Below are positions 8,122-16,565 of a stretch of 37,968 bases of DNA, one piece after another (positions within the stretch are counted from its first letter, which is position 1; every line of letters begins with the position of its first letter). Below the pieces are notes generated by a model that did no database searches, had not been told where the DNA came from, and worked only from the letters and a program-made list of their open reading frames with translations. This DNA is from DASUBV01 sp035532295 (GTDB lineage: Bacteria > Actinomycetota > Actinomycetes > Streptosporangiales > Streptosporangiaceae): positions 1 to 37,968 of the forward strand of contig DATKRH010000049.1 of NCBI GenBank assembly GCA_035532295.1. Reading direction: 5' to 3'. Made by a program: the position numbers and the translations under genes.

Positions 8122-9108
8122 GGGCCTCGCGCGGTCGTCACCGGCGGCGCCGGCTTTGTGGGGAGCCGCCTGGTCGAGCGGCTCGTCGCCCAGGGCTACG
8201 AGACGACCATCTTCGATGCCGCCCCGCGCCCCGAGCACGACCGTTATGCGGGCGAGCACGCGCGCTATGTCACCGGCGACATCCGCGACGCCGGGCAGCT
8301 GGCGAAGGCGATCACCGCCGGCGTGGACGTGGTCTACCACCTGGCCGCGGTGGTCGGCGTGGACCAGTACCTGGCCCGGCCGCTGGACGTCATCGACGTC
8401 AACTTCACCGGCACCCGCCAGGTGCTGGAGCTGTCCGTCCGCGCGGGGGCCAGGGTGGTGGTGGCCAGCACCAGCGAGGTCTTCGGCAAGAACCCCGCCG
8501 TGCCGTGGCGGGAGGACGGCGACCGGGTGCTCGGGCCGACCACGGCCGATCGCTGGGCGTACTCCTCGAGCAAGGCGCTCGGTGAGCACCTGACGTTCGC
8601 GTTCGGCCGCCAGCACGGGCTGGCGGCCACCGTGGTCCGCTACTTCAACGTGTACGGCCCGCGCCAGCGGCCCGCCTACCTCATCAGTCGCAGCGTGCAC
8701 CGGGCGCTGAACAAGCTCGCCCCCGTGGTGTACGACCAGGGCCGGCAGACCAGATGCTTCACCTTCGTGGACGACGCGGTCGAGGGCACCCTGCTCGCCG
8801 GCACGACCCCCGCCGCCGTCGGCGACGTCTTCAACATCGGCAGCACGCAGGAGACCACGATCGGCGAGGCCGTCGGCATGGTCGCCAGGCTCACCGGTTT
8901 CGGCGCCGCGCCCCTGCCGGTGGACACGGCGCAGAAGCTCGGCGTCGCCTACGAGGATCTGCCCCGCCGAGTCCCCGACAACACCAAGGCCCGCACGGTC
9001 CTGGGCTGGGATTGCGGCACATCCCTGTGGGACGGGCTGGTCAAGACCGTCGAGTGGGCGCGCGCCAGTCCATGGTGGCTCGCGCTCCCCGACAGCGGCG
9101 CCGCCTGA
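8116..9108 (+). CDS. NDP-glucuronate decarboxylase / NDP-xylose synthase-like SDR
   Basis: This is 330 aa, an extended SDR. The NAD motif is VTGGAGFVGSRLVERL. The active site has VASTSEVFG and Y149-SSS-K153. VVRYFNVYGPRQRP and CFTFVDDAVEGTLLAG are the usual NDP-sugar signatures. Its closest functional match by context is the UDP-glucuronate decarboxylase of enediyne clusters (CalS9, MdpA3), because it sits directly behind the 6-dehydrogenase. The enzyme oxidises C4, loses CO2 at C6 and normally re-reduces C4. A 4-keto pentose could be released for C-methylation. A 4-epimerase role is possible but less likely in this context. Confidence 0.88.
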   Translation: MSGPRAVVTGGAGFVGSRLVERLVAQGYETTIFDAAPRPEHDRYAGEHARYVTGDIRDAGQLAKAITAGVDVVYHLAAVVGVDQYLARPLDVIDVNFTGTRQVLELSVRAGARVVVASTSEVFGKNPAVPWREDGDRVLGPTTADRWAYSSSKALGEHLTFAFGRQHGLAATVVRYFNVYGPRQRPAYLISRSVHRALNKLAPVVYDQGRQTRCFTFVDDAVEGTLLAGTTPAAVGDVFNIGSTQETTIGEAVGMVARLTGFGAAPLPVDTAQKLGVAYEDLPRRVPDNTKARTVLGWDCGTSLWDGLVKTVEWARASPWWLALPDSGAA

Positions 9109-9159
9109 TGAGAACCCCTGTCTCCCCTGTCTCCCCCTGTCTCCTGGAGAGGACTACCC

Positions 9160-9963
9160 ATGCCCGATCAGAGCATCATCGCCGACCTGAATGCGGAGAG
9201 CGAGCAGATCGACCGCCTGGTGGCCGGTCTCGATGATTCCCAGTGGGCGCTGCCTACCCCGGCGCCGGGATGGACCATCGCCGACCAGGTCGCCCACCTG
9301 GCCTTCGTCTTCCGGCTGGCGGGGACCGCGGCGTCGGCCCCGGATACCTTCACGGCCATGATCGCCAGCGCCGGGGCCGATTTCAACGGCGCGGTGAACG
9401 CCGCACTCGCCGAGTACCGGGTGCTGCCGCCGCCGGCGCTGTTGTCCCGCTGGAAGGCCGAATGCGAGGCCAGTGTCGCGGCGCTCGCCGCCGTACCGCC
9501 GGACCAGGTGGTGCCGTGGCTGGTGAACCCGCTGCCGCCGGCCATCCTCGCCTGCGCGGGGATCATGGAGCTGTTCGCGCACGGCCAGGACATCGCCGAC
9601 GCGCTTGGCGTACAGATCGAACGGACCGACCGGATCGGGCGCGTGGTCGGATTCGCGGTGCTGACCAGGGACTTTGGCTACCAGGCTCGCGGCCTGACGC
9701 CGCCGGACACCCAGTTTCGCTTCGAGCTCACCGCGCCCTCCGGCGTGGTCTGGGAGTTCGGCCCGTCCGACTCCGCCCAGCGGATCACCGGCGATGCCGT
9801 CGACTTCTGCCTGCTGGTGACCAGGCGGCGGCACCGTGACGACCTCGCGGTCGTGGCAGCCGGCGACGAGGCGGACGGCTGGCTGGACATCGCCCAGGCC
9901 TACCGGGGCCCGGCCGGGCCCGGCCGGGCCCCCGGCCAGTTCGCCGCCAGTGTGCAGCCCTGA
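9160..9963 (+). CDS. TIGR03084/DinB-fold metal-binding protein (maleylpyruvate-isomerase-like)
   Basis: This is 267 aa with GGAGAGG before the ATG. The N-terminal helical bundle contains WTIADQVAHLAFVFRLA (first metal His) and MELFAHGQDIADALG (second His), the pattern of DinB/mycothiol-dependent proteins. The C-terminal half, with FRFELTAPSGVVWEFGPSD and ITGDAVDFCLLVTRRRH, is the usual second domain of the TIGR03084 group. Related proteins isomerise or conjugate with mycothiol, and many are of unknown function. It is co-directional with the sugar genes (51 bp gap). Possible roles are thiol-dependent detoxification of a reactive product or an isomerisation step; the sequence does not decide between them. 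Confidence 0.82.
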   Translation: MPDQSIIADLNAESEQIDRLVAGLDDSQWALPTPAPGWTIADQVAHLAFVFRLAGTAASAPDTFTAMIASAGADFNGAVNAALAEYRVLPPPALLSRWKAECEASVAALAAVPPDQVVPWLVNPLPPAILACAGIMELFAHGQDIADALGVQIERTDRIGRVVGFAVLTRDFGYQARGLTPPDTQFRFELTAPSGVVWEFGPSDSAQRITGDAVDFCLLVTRRRHRDDLAVVAAGDEADGWLDIAQAYRGPAGPGRAPGQFAASVQP

Positions 9964-10007
9964 AGCACTGAGCTGTCGCGGGTAACAGAATCGAGGAAGG
10001 AGCTAAC

Positions 10008-11147
10008 GTGCGACACGAAGATGGTGATGAAGTCCGGGGCGGGGCTATCCCCGGAACGACGGCGGGCCGGCCCGGCCTGGTCTACCGCGGCGTCTCCTAC
10101 GACACGGGATGCAATTTCGCCACCGGCCAGGGTCCCATTTCCCGCGCCGTGTGGAGCACGGAACGCATGCGCGATGAGATCCGTGCGATCAGCGATCAGC
10201 TGAACTGCAATTCCGTGACTATCTACGGCACCGATTTCGGCCGCCTGTCCGAGACGGTCGCGGAGGCGGTCGAGCGAGGGCTGCACGTCTGGCTTCAGCC
10301 CCGGCTGGTGGACCGGCCTCAGGAAGAGATCCTGGATCATCTGGCGCAGGGCGCGCGGCTGGCCGAGTCGTTCCGGCGCCAGGGCGCTCAGATCCGCTAC
10401 AGCATCGGGTGCACGCACCCGATCGGAACCCCGGGGATCGTGCCCGGCGACAAGTACCACGACCGGATGGCGAACCTGTTCGCGGAGGCGGACCACAACT
10501 TCCTCAAGCCGACAGGTACCTACGACCGGGCAGCGGCGGCGACCCGGCTGAACGCCTTCCTCAAGCGCGCGGCCGGCATCGCGCGGGAGAACTTCTCCGG
10601 AGAGATCATCTACGCCGCGGGGAACTTCGAGGACGTGGACTGGAGCCTGGTCGACTATGTCGGCCTCACGTATTACTTCTCCCACCACCCCACCAGCGAG
10701 GGGCACGCGGGGGAAATCGGCGGCTACCGCAAGTGGGGCAAGCCGATCGTGATCTCCGAGTACGGGAGCCCGGCCTATGCCGGCGCGGCGGACAGGGGCC
10801 TGCTCGCTTTTGACGTCATCGACCGGTCTCAGCCAGTGCCGACGGTCTTCGACGGCTACATCCGTAACGAGAAGGCGCAGGCGGACTACCATCTGCGGAT
10901 GCTGGCGATGTTCGAGGAACTCGGAGTCCACAGCGCGGCCATCGCCGAGTTCATCCACCCGACGCACCCGCACTCCGCGGACCCGGCGCACGACCTGGAC
11001 ATCGCGAGCTGGGCACTGACCAAGACCATCCGCGAGGACTACTCGGACTGGGCCTCGCCCTACCGCTGGGAACCAAAGGAAGCCTTCTACGCCGTCGGCA
11101 GGTACTACGCGCAGGCGCGCAGGCGTGAGCTGGCCGACCGGGCGTGA
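10008..11147 (+). CDS. Glycoside-hydrolase-like TIM-barrel protein of unknown role
   Basis: This is 379 aa from a GTG at 10008, placed 5 bp after AAGGAG. The fold signs are a beta-1 YRGVSYDTG, a beta-3 region VTIYGTDFGRLSETVAEA, then GLHVWLQPRLVDRPQ, DWSLVDYVGLTYYF and GKPIVISEYGSPAYAG. The Glu in VISEYGS sits where clan GH-A glycosidases keep the nucleophile at the end of strand 7. A matching acid/base Glu is less clear (candidate: AAGNFEDVDW). There is no signal peptide, so it is cytoplasmic. It is last in the sugar operon and is followed by a strong terminator. It could hydrolyse or transfer the cluster sugar, or act on another substrate. I do not recognise a characterised homologue. Confidence 0.75.
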   Translation: MRHEDGDEVRGGAIPGTTAGRPGLVYRGVSYDTGCNFATGQGPISRAVWSTERMRDEIRAISDQLNCNSVTIYGTDFGRLSETVAEAVERGLHVWLQPRLVDRPQEEILDHLAQGARLAESFRRQGAQIRYSIGCTHPIGTPGIVPGDKYHDRMANLFAEADHNFLKPTGTYDRAAAATRLNAFLKRAAGIARENFSGEIIYAAGNFEDVDWSLVDYVGLTYYFSHHPTSEGHAGEIGGYRKWGKPIVISEYGSPAYAGAADRGLLAFDVIDRSQPVPTVFDGYIRNEKAQADYHLRMLAMFEELGVHSAAIAEFIHPTHPHSADPAHDLDIASWALTKTIREDYSDWASPYRWEPKEAFYAVGRYYAQARRRELADRA

Positions 11148-11157
11148 CGCACAGGTC

Positions 11158-11191
11158 GGGCGGTGCGGAGCGCCCGTGCTCCGCACCGCCC
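11158..11191 (+). terminator. Strong stem-loop terminator between convergent genes
   Basis: A perfect 14-bp stem (11158-11171 with 11178-11191) and a 6-nt loop lie 10 bp after the TIM-barrel stop and 22 bp before the end of the convergent FAD oxygenase. No T-run follows, as is common in actinomycetes. It probably works in both directions. Confidence 0.85.
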
Positions 11192-11213
11192 CCGGGGCCG
11201 GTGAGGTCGCAGG

Positions 11214-12572
11214 CTAGGCCTTCGCCGCGGCCATGACCCGGCTGGAGGTCCGCAGCACCCGGATGACCAGGCCCGGCTTGAGCAGCGCCCGCGGGCCGTC
11301 AACGAGGCCCGCCGACCGCATGAAGGCCTCGGTGACGCTGGCGTCCTGGGTCGCGGCCATCAGCACCCGCTGCATGTAGGCCTGGATCAGCTTGAGTTTC
11401 AGCGTGCGGGTACCCGGGACCCCGGGGAAGCTGAGGTCCACGCCCGTCGTCATGTCCCAGGCCGGGTCGATGATCCGGCCGACCTCCTTCATGAACTCCA
11501 GGGACCGGGGCGCCTGGCCGCGCCGCACGTGGGCCCACAGCGCGAGTGCCTCGAGCGCGGCGAGCGTCTGCGCCTGCGCGAAGACCGGGTTGGGGGTGCA
11601 CACGGCGTCGCCGATGATGATGAAGCCCTCGGGGAACCGCGTGAGCTTGTCGTACCGGCGCCGGAGCGTCGTCGGGAACTTATACAGCACCGGATCGTCG
11701 ATCGGCTCCGCGTCGGTGATGGCCTCGTAGATCTCGGGAGCCGCCAGGGTCTTGGCGAAGGCGTTGAAGCCCTCGGGATCGGTGGGCGGGTGATCGCCGA
11801 GGATGCCGTAGACGGTCAGCTCGACCGCTCCGCCGTCGGTCTTGGTGAAGATCGCGCCCCGGGGCCGGTCCGGCGAGGCCACCGCGATGATCGAGTGGTC
11901 ACTGCCGAAGGGGTCGGACTTGAGCATGTAGTGACGGCTGGCGTAGCCCAGGCCGATCTTCGCGCCCTCCTCCTCCACCCTCCCGTAGCCGAGCCCCTGC
12001 AGCCACACCGGAGCGCGCGATCCGCGGCCGGTGGCGTCCACGACCAGGTCAGCGTGCAGGGTCGTCTCCTCGCCGTCCTGGCCGCTCTCGCCGTGCGGCT
12101 GCACCCGCGCCCCGATGACCTGGGACCGGTCCTCGTTGGTCACCAGGCCGGTGACGTCGTGCCGCTCCAGGAAGCTCACGTTGCCGAGCGCCGTTACCCG
12201 CTCGCGCACGTGGGCTTCCATGAGCGGGCGCCGGGCGGCCACATTGGTCAGTCCGGCGCGGACCTGCTGCAGCGGCACGCCGTTCATGTACCAGCGGACG
12301 GTTCCGGCCAGGTCGGTTATCGGGCAGCCGTCCCGGACCATCTCGGCGGTGATCTCGGGAAACAGGTCCTCCATCGCCCGCGACCCGCGGGCCAGCAGGC
12401 CATTGATATGCCGTCCCTGCGGGGCTCCGCGCCGTGCCTCGCGGACTCCGAGCAGATCGTCACGGTCCACCAGCACAACCTCGTCGTAGCCCTCTGAGAG
12501 AGGCCTAGCGGCGAACAACGCCGCGATGCTCCCGCCCAGCACCACGGCGCGGGTTCCAATCTTCTTACCCAC
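11214..12572 (-). CDS. FAD-dependent oxygenase, MonCI/Lsd18-like (copy 1)
   Basis: This is 452 aa if started at the GTG at 12572, which is 9 bp after AAGGAG; the ATG at 12581 abuts that site and is a less likely start. The FAD dinucleotide motif is AVVLGGSIAALFAARPL, followed by EARRGAPQGRHINGLLARG. The middle segment VVDATGRGSRAPVWLQGLG is typical of actinomycete epoxidases and hydroxylases of this group (MonCI and Lsd18 epoxidise polyenes). The second FAD motif reads GDAVCTPNPVFAQAQT, where the paralogue at 29051-30397 and relatives have a GQG in place of AQA. It may epoxidise the polyketide or hydroxylate an aryl ring. The altered glycines could reduce FAD or substrate binding. Confidence 0.87.
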   Translation of the reverse strand: MGKKIGTRAVVLGGSIAALFAARPLSEGYDEVVLVDRDDLLGVREARRGAPQGRHINGLLARGSRAMEDLFPEITAEMVRDGCPITDLAGTVRWYMNGVPLQQVRAGLTNVAARRPLMEAHVRERVTALGNVSFLERHDVTGLVTNEDRSQVIGARVQPHGESGQDGEETTLHADLVVDATGRGSRAPVWLQGLGYGRVEEEGAKIGLGYASRHYMLKSDPFGSDHSIIAVASPDRPRGAIFTKTDGGAVELTVYGILGDHPPTDPEGFNAFAKTLAAPEIYEAITDAEPIDDPVLYKFPTTLRRRYDKLTRFPEGFIIIGDAVCTPNPVFAQAQTLAALEALALWAHVRRGQAPRSLEFMKEVGRIIDPAWDMTTGVDLSFPGVPGTRTLKLKLIQAYMQRVLMAATQDASVTEAFMRSAGLVDGPRALLKPGLVIRVLRTSSRVMAAAKA

Positions 12573-12921
12573 CGCGATCATCTCCTTGAGTCGCTATTCG
12601 CACCGCCTTTACCGTCGCAGGACTCATGCGGCCCGGCATCTCCTGCATTGCGGCGCTGGGATCGGGGACCCGCGACGTGCGGCCGCCGGCCGCCCGCGGT
12701 GCCGTCGCGGACCGAGGCTGGCGCATTCAAATAACACCGCTATTAATTGCCGTAAGGCCAGAGTGATGAATTGCGATGTTATGGAATGGCCGCTGGGTCA
12801 GCGGTGAGAGCACGTCGGGAGAAGTCATGAAAGCCCCCGCTGCTGCACGCTTGAGATCGCCAGAATGACGAGGCGTTATTTATAACGAATTTCGGCGGGT
12901 ATGTGGTAAGGAGTTCCTTCT
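12573..12921. promoter_or_regulatory. Divergent regulatory region upstream of the carboxylase gene
   Basis: These 349 bp hold no gene. They contain the ATGAATTGCGAT motif (12766-12777) with GAATGGC at 12784-12790, matching the region before 6777. A 14-bp palindrome CGTTAT-TT-ATAACG lies at 12874-12887, 34 bp before the carboxylase ATG. A possible -35 TTGAGA at 12851-12856 would put the palindrome over the -10, a normal place for a repressor site. AAGGAG sits 9 bp before the ATG. The cluster's TetR protein is one candidate binder. Confidence 0.55.
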
Positions 12922-14583
12922 ATGCTGCTGGACAGAGTCCCTGTTCCGCGATCGGGGTCCGCGGACGGCGACCGGGCGGACCATGCCATCGGGCATCCCG
13001 TCACCGAGCCGCCCGTGCCCGTGCCCGCGCCCGCGCCGTCGATGAGCGAGCGGCGCGCGCAGCGCGACCGGCTGCGGGCGCGCATCGTCGCGGGACGGCC
13101 CGCCGGGGTCGAGCGGCAGCACTCGATGGGCAAGCGCACCGCACGAGAACGACTGGGCCTCCTGCTCGACGAGGGATCGTTCATCGAGCTCGACATGCAC
13201 CGTCGCCGCCCGGCAGACGGCCGGCGCAGCGACGACGCCCGGCCGTACACCGACGGGGTCGTCGTGGGTGCCGGGACGATCGAGGGCCGCCGGGTGTTCG
13301 TGTATTCCCAGGACTTCACCATCTCCGGCGGCTCCCTCGGGGAGGTGCACGCGGCGAAAATCCACAAGGTGATGGATCTGGCGATCGAGAACGGCGCCCC
13401 GATCATCGGGCTGAACGACAGCGGCGGCGCCCGGATCCAGGAAGGGGTGATGGCGCTCAACGGATACGGCGGGATCTTCCGCCGCAACGTCCAGGCCTCG
13501 GGGGTCATCCCGCAGATCAGTATCGTGCTCGGGCCCTGTGCCGGCGGGGCCGCCTACTCCCCGGCGCTGACCGACTTCACCTTCATGGTCCGGGACACCG
13601 CGCGGATGTACCTGACCGGCCCGGACGTCATCGAGGCCGTGAGCGGGGAACGAGTCACCCACGCGCAGCTGGGCTCCGCGGACGTCCACGGCCGTCGTAC
13701 CGGGGTCGCCACGTTCGTCTGCGACGACGAGGAGACCTGCATGGCGGAGGTGCGTTATCTCCTGTCGATGCTCCCCAGCAACTGCCTGGAGCCTCCGCCC
13801 AGCGCTCCGGCCCTGGGTGCTGCTACCGACGAGAGGCCCCGCCTGGCGGAGATCGTCCCGGCCGAGCCGAACAAGCCCTACGACATGAGGCTGGTCATCG
13901 CCGAGCTCGTGGACGACGGCGATTACCTGGAGATCCACGAGAACTGGGCGCCGAACGTGATCTGCGCGCTGGCGCGCATCGACGGCGACGTCGTCGGCGT
14001 GATCGGCAACCAGCCGATCAGCTTCGCCGGCGTGCTCGACGTCGTCGCCTCGCAGAAGGCTGCGCGATTCGTCCGGTTCTGCGATGCCTTCGGCATCCCG
14101 CTGGTCACGCTGGTCGACGTCCCCGGCTTCCTGCCCGGCACCGAGCAGGAGCACGCGGGGGCCATCCGGCACGGCGCCAAGCTGCTGTACGCCTACTGCG
14201 AGGCGACCGTGCCGCGCATCCAGGTCATCTTGCGCAAGGCGTACGGCGGCGCGTACATCGTGATGGATTCCCGCTCGATCGGCTCCGACCTTTCGCTCGC
14301 CTGGCCCGTCAACGAGATCGCGGTGATGGGCGCGGAGGCGGCCGTGAACGTCATCTACCGCAAGGAACTGGCCGCCGCCGCCGACCCCGCGCAGCTGCGC
14401 GGCAAGTTCGTCGCGGAGTACACGCAGGAGCTGATGCATCCCTACTATGCCGCCGAGCGCGGGCTGGTCGACGATGTCATCGACCCGGCGCAGACCCGCG
14501 CCGCGCTCGCCCGCGGCCTGGCGATGCTGCGCAACAAGCGGGCCCTGCCGGTGCCGCGCAAGCACGGCAACATCCCGCTGTGA
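12922..14583 (+). CDS. Acyl-CoA carboxylase beta (carboxyltransferase) subunit, acetyl-CoA type
   Basis: This is 553 aa, about 20 more than PccB/AccB of Streptomyces because of a 40-residue Pro/Ala-rich N-terminal extension (PVPVPAPAPS). Carboxyltransferase motifs are LNDSGGARIQEGV, GPCAGGAAYSPALTD, DVPGFLPGTEQEHAGAI and RKAYGGAYIVMDS. In S. coelicolor the residue after GGAY sets the substrate: Asp422 in PccB (propionyl), Ile in AccB (acetyl). Here it is Ile446, so acetyl-CoA is expected and malonyl-CoA would be the product, the extender of PKSE. The biotin carboxylase alpha and epsilon subunits are not in the window and would be shared with the host. It stands alone on this strand and converges on the TetR gene (13 bp). 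Confidence 0.93.
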   Translation: MLLDRVPVPRSGSADGDRADHAIGHPVTEPPVPVPAPAPSMSERRAQRDRLRARIVAGRPAGVERQHSMGKRTARERLGLLLDEGSFIELDMHRRRPADGRRSDDARPYTDGVVVGAGTIEGRRVFVYSQDFTISGGSLGEVHAAKIHKVMDLAIENGAPIIGLNDSGGARIQEGVMALNGYGGIFRRNVQASGVIPQISIVLGPCAGGAAYSPALTDFTFMVRDTARMYLTGPDVIEAVSGERVTHAQLGSADVHGRRTGVATFVCDDEETCMAEVRYLLSMLPSNCLEPPPSAPALGAATDERPRLAEIVPAEPNKPYDMRLVIAELVDDGDYLEIHENWAPNVICALARIDGDVVGVIGNQPISFAGVLDVVASQKAARFVRFCDAFGIPLVTLVDVPGFLPGTEQEHAGAIRHGAKLLYAYCEATVPRIQVILRKAYGGAYIVMDSRSIGSDLSLAWPVNEIAVMGAEAAVNVIYRKELAAAADPAQLRGKFVAEYTQELMHPYYAAERGLVDDVIDPAQTRAALARGLAMLRNKRALPVPRKHGNIPL

Positions 14584-14596
14584 CTCCCGGCCTGGC

Positions 14597-15304
14597 TCAG
14601 GTCATGGCCGCGGCGGTCGTGGCGTCTTCGCTGGCGGCCCGGGCCGGGGCATCCTCGACCTCGCGGCGCAGCCGTGCCCGGGAGGCTGCCACCGACTGCG
14701 CGGCCGCCTCGCGGGAGTCCCCCGCGCCGACCATCAGCGCGGCGAGCTGGTCCTCGAAACAGCAGTCCGCGTCGAAGGGCGGGATGAGGTAGCCGCCCAA
14801 TTCGAGGATAACGACGCCGTGGATCGCGCTCCACATCCGGTGAGCCACCAGCTCGGAGTTCTCGGCGGCAAACCGCTGGGCGGCGATGCACCGGCTGGCA
14901 CAGTCCACGACCTTGGCCAGGGTAAAGCGGCCGTACTGCCGGTCCGCCTCCGACAGGGAGAAGGTGGCCAGGGAGGACGCCCCGAACATCACGGCGAACA
15001 GATGGGGGTTGGCCGTCGCGTTGTGCCGGTACGCCCGGCCCAGCAGGGCCATGTCCGCGACCGGATCCTCGGTATCGGCGACCCTCGTGAAGTAGCGCTG
15101 CAGCCGGGCGAAGCCCTCGTGCACCATCTCCCGCACGAGCTCGCTCATCCCGCCGAAATGCGTGTACACGACCATGCTCGAGCAGCCAGCCTCCGCCGCC
15201 AGGCGCCGGGTAGACAGCCCCCGGGGCCCCTCCTCCAGGAGCAGGCGGGCGCCTATCTCGATCAGAGCCGGGCGGACCAGGGGGTTGGAGCGACGAGGGC
15301 TCAT
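14597..15304 (-). CDS. TetR-family transcriptional regulator
   Basis: This is 235 aa from the ATG at 15304, 6 bp after GGAG; a GTG at 15322 would add 6 residues. The helix-turn-helix is LSTRRLAAEAGCSSMVVYTHFG (about residues 30-51), the standard TetR pattern ending in YxHFG. The C-terminal ligand domain, with ANPHLFAVMFG and HRMWSAIHGVVILELGGY, resembles the WHG-type subgroup. It is the only regulator in the window and lies 46 bp behind the P450, so it is probably co-transcribed with it. It may repress the exporter or the biosynthetic promoters in response to the product; the operator is not proven. Confidence 0.93.
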   Translation of the reverse strand: MSPRRSNPLVRPALIEIGARLLLEEGPRGLSTRRLAAEAGCSSMVVYTHFGGMSELVREMVHEGFARLQRYFTRVADTEDPVADMALLGRAYRHNATANPHLFAVMFGASSLATFSLSEADRQYGRFTLAKVVDCASRCIAAQRFAAENSELVAHRMWSAIHGVVILELGGYLIPPFDADCCFEDQLAALMVGAGDSREAAAQSVAASRARLRREVEDAPARAASEDATTAAAMT

Positions 15305-15350
15305 GGCCGTCTCCAGCGCCACGCCAGCAGCCGCCAGGCGTCCGAGCCGC

Positions 15351-16565
15351 TTACCATGACACGGGCAGTGCCTCGAAGGTATGCACGATCCGGCCCTCCA
15401 TGAGCCGCAGGTCGGACTCGGGCACGCCCAGCCTCAGGTCGGGCAGCCGAGTCAGCAGCCCGCGCATGGCCTCCTGCAGCTCCACGCGCGCCAGCCCGGC
15501 GCCGAGGCAGCGGTGGGCGCCTGCCCCGAACCCGAAATGCGGGATCTTGTCGCCGCGCATCAGGTCGAGGCGGTCCGGCTCGTCGAACAGCGCCGGGTCG
15601 CGGCTCGCGGGGATGAAGGCAGGCAGCACCACGGCCCCCGCGGGGATCGTGACGCCGCTCAGCTCCACCTCCTCGGTCGTGACTCGGGGGAACCCGGTCC
15701 CGACGTCGGTGAGCTGCGCGAAGCGCAGGAGCTCCTCGACCGCCTGCGGCAGCAGGTCAGGCTGGGCCTTCAGGCGTGCCCACTCCCGCGGATGGCGCAG
15801 CAGCGTCAGCACGAACATGTTGATCTCGGCGGAGGTGGACTCGTACCCGGCGATCAGCATCACCAGGCACAGCAGCCGGAGTTCATGCTCCGATAGCTTG
15901 CCGTCGACGTCCCTGGCCTGCACCAGCACGGTGATGAGATCGTCGGCGGGGCGGTCGCGCTTCTTCGCGATCAGGTCGTCGAAGTAGTCGAGCAGCCTTT
16001 TCAGGAACACCCTGCTCTGCTCGGGGTCGCGCATCTCGTCTCCGACCACCACCTCCGCCGAGCTGCGGAAGACCTCGTGGTCCTCGGGCGGCACGCCGAG
16101 CACCTCGCACAGTACGCGGATCGGCAGCGGCAGCGAGAAGTGCCGGACGAGGTCGGCGGGCTGCGGCTGGGCCTGCAGCCCGTCCAGTAGCTCATGCACC
16201 ACGGTACGGATCTTCGGCCGCATCCACTCGGTCCGCCGGATGGTAAAGGTGCCCGCCACGAGACTGCGCAGGCGCGTGTGCTCCGGCCCGTCCATGCCGA
16301 TGATCGACTCGGAGCCGGCCGCCATGCTGACCCCGCCCTGTCCGGCCGCGGTCGCGGCGGCGGCCGCGGCCGCCCGGCTGAAGCGCTGGTCGAAGAAGAC
16401 CTGCCGCACATCCTCGGTACGGGTCACCAGCCACGCCGTGGTTCCGTCCGGCATCCGGATCTCGGCTACGGGCCGCCGTTCTCTCAGCTCCGCCCACTGG
16501 GGAGCGGGATGGTAAAGCGAATCGGCCTTAAAAGGGAACGCGAATGGCGTGTCCGCAAGTGTCAT
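15351..16565 (-). CDS. Cytochrome P450 (second of three)
   Basis: This is 404 aa. The I-helix has AGYEST, the K-helix EELLR, and the heme loop FGFGAGAHRCLGAGLARVE places the ligand at Cys353. Size and motif are those of soluble actinomycete P450s (CYP105/107-like). An alanine run (RAAAAAAATAAG) follows FFDQRFS in the B-C loop region, which contributes to substrate binding. It is transcribed leftward with the TetR gene and is divergent from the E3/PKSE operon. SgcE7-type P450s are common in 9-membered enediyne clusters, but equivalence cannot be shown here. Confidence 0.95.
   Translation of the reverse strand: MTLADTPFAFPFKADSLYHPAPQWAELRERRPVAEIRMPDGTTAWLVTRTEDVRQVFFDQRFSRAAAAAAATAAGQGGVSMAAGSESIIGMDGPEHTRLRSLVAGTFTIRRTEWMRPKIRTVVHELLDGLQAQPQPADLVRHFSLPLPIRVLCEVLGVPPEDHEVFRSSAEVVVGDEMRDPEQSRVFLKRLLDYFDDLIAKKRDRPADDLITVLVQARDVDGKLSEHELRLLCLVMLIAGYESTSAEINMFVLTLLRHPREWARLKAQPDLLPQAVEELLRFAQLTDVGTGFPRVTTEEVELSGVTIPAGAVVLPAFIPASRDPALFDEPDRLDLMRGDKIPHFGFGAGAHRCLGAGLARVELQEAMRGLLTRLPDLRLGVPESDLRLMEGRIVHTFEALPVSW

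Noticed and set aside
12880..14565. A 561-codon minus-strand frame opposite the carboxylase
   Set aside because: Shadow of a well-conserved enzyme; no motif or start signal.
12922..14583. Propionyl-CoA carboxylase annotation for the carboxylase
   Set aside because: The specificity position has Ile as in AccB, not Asp as in PccB, so acetyl-CoA is the better prediction.
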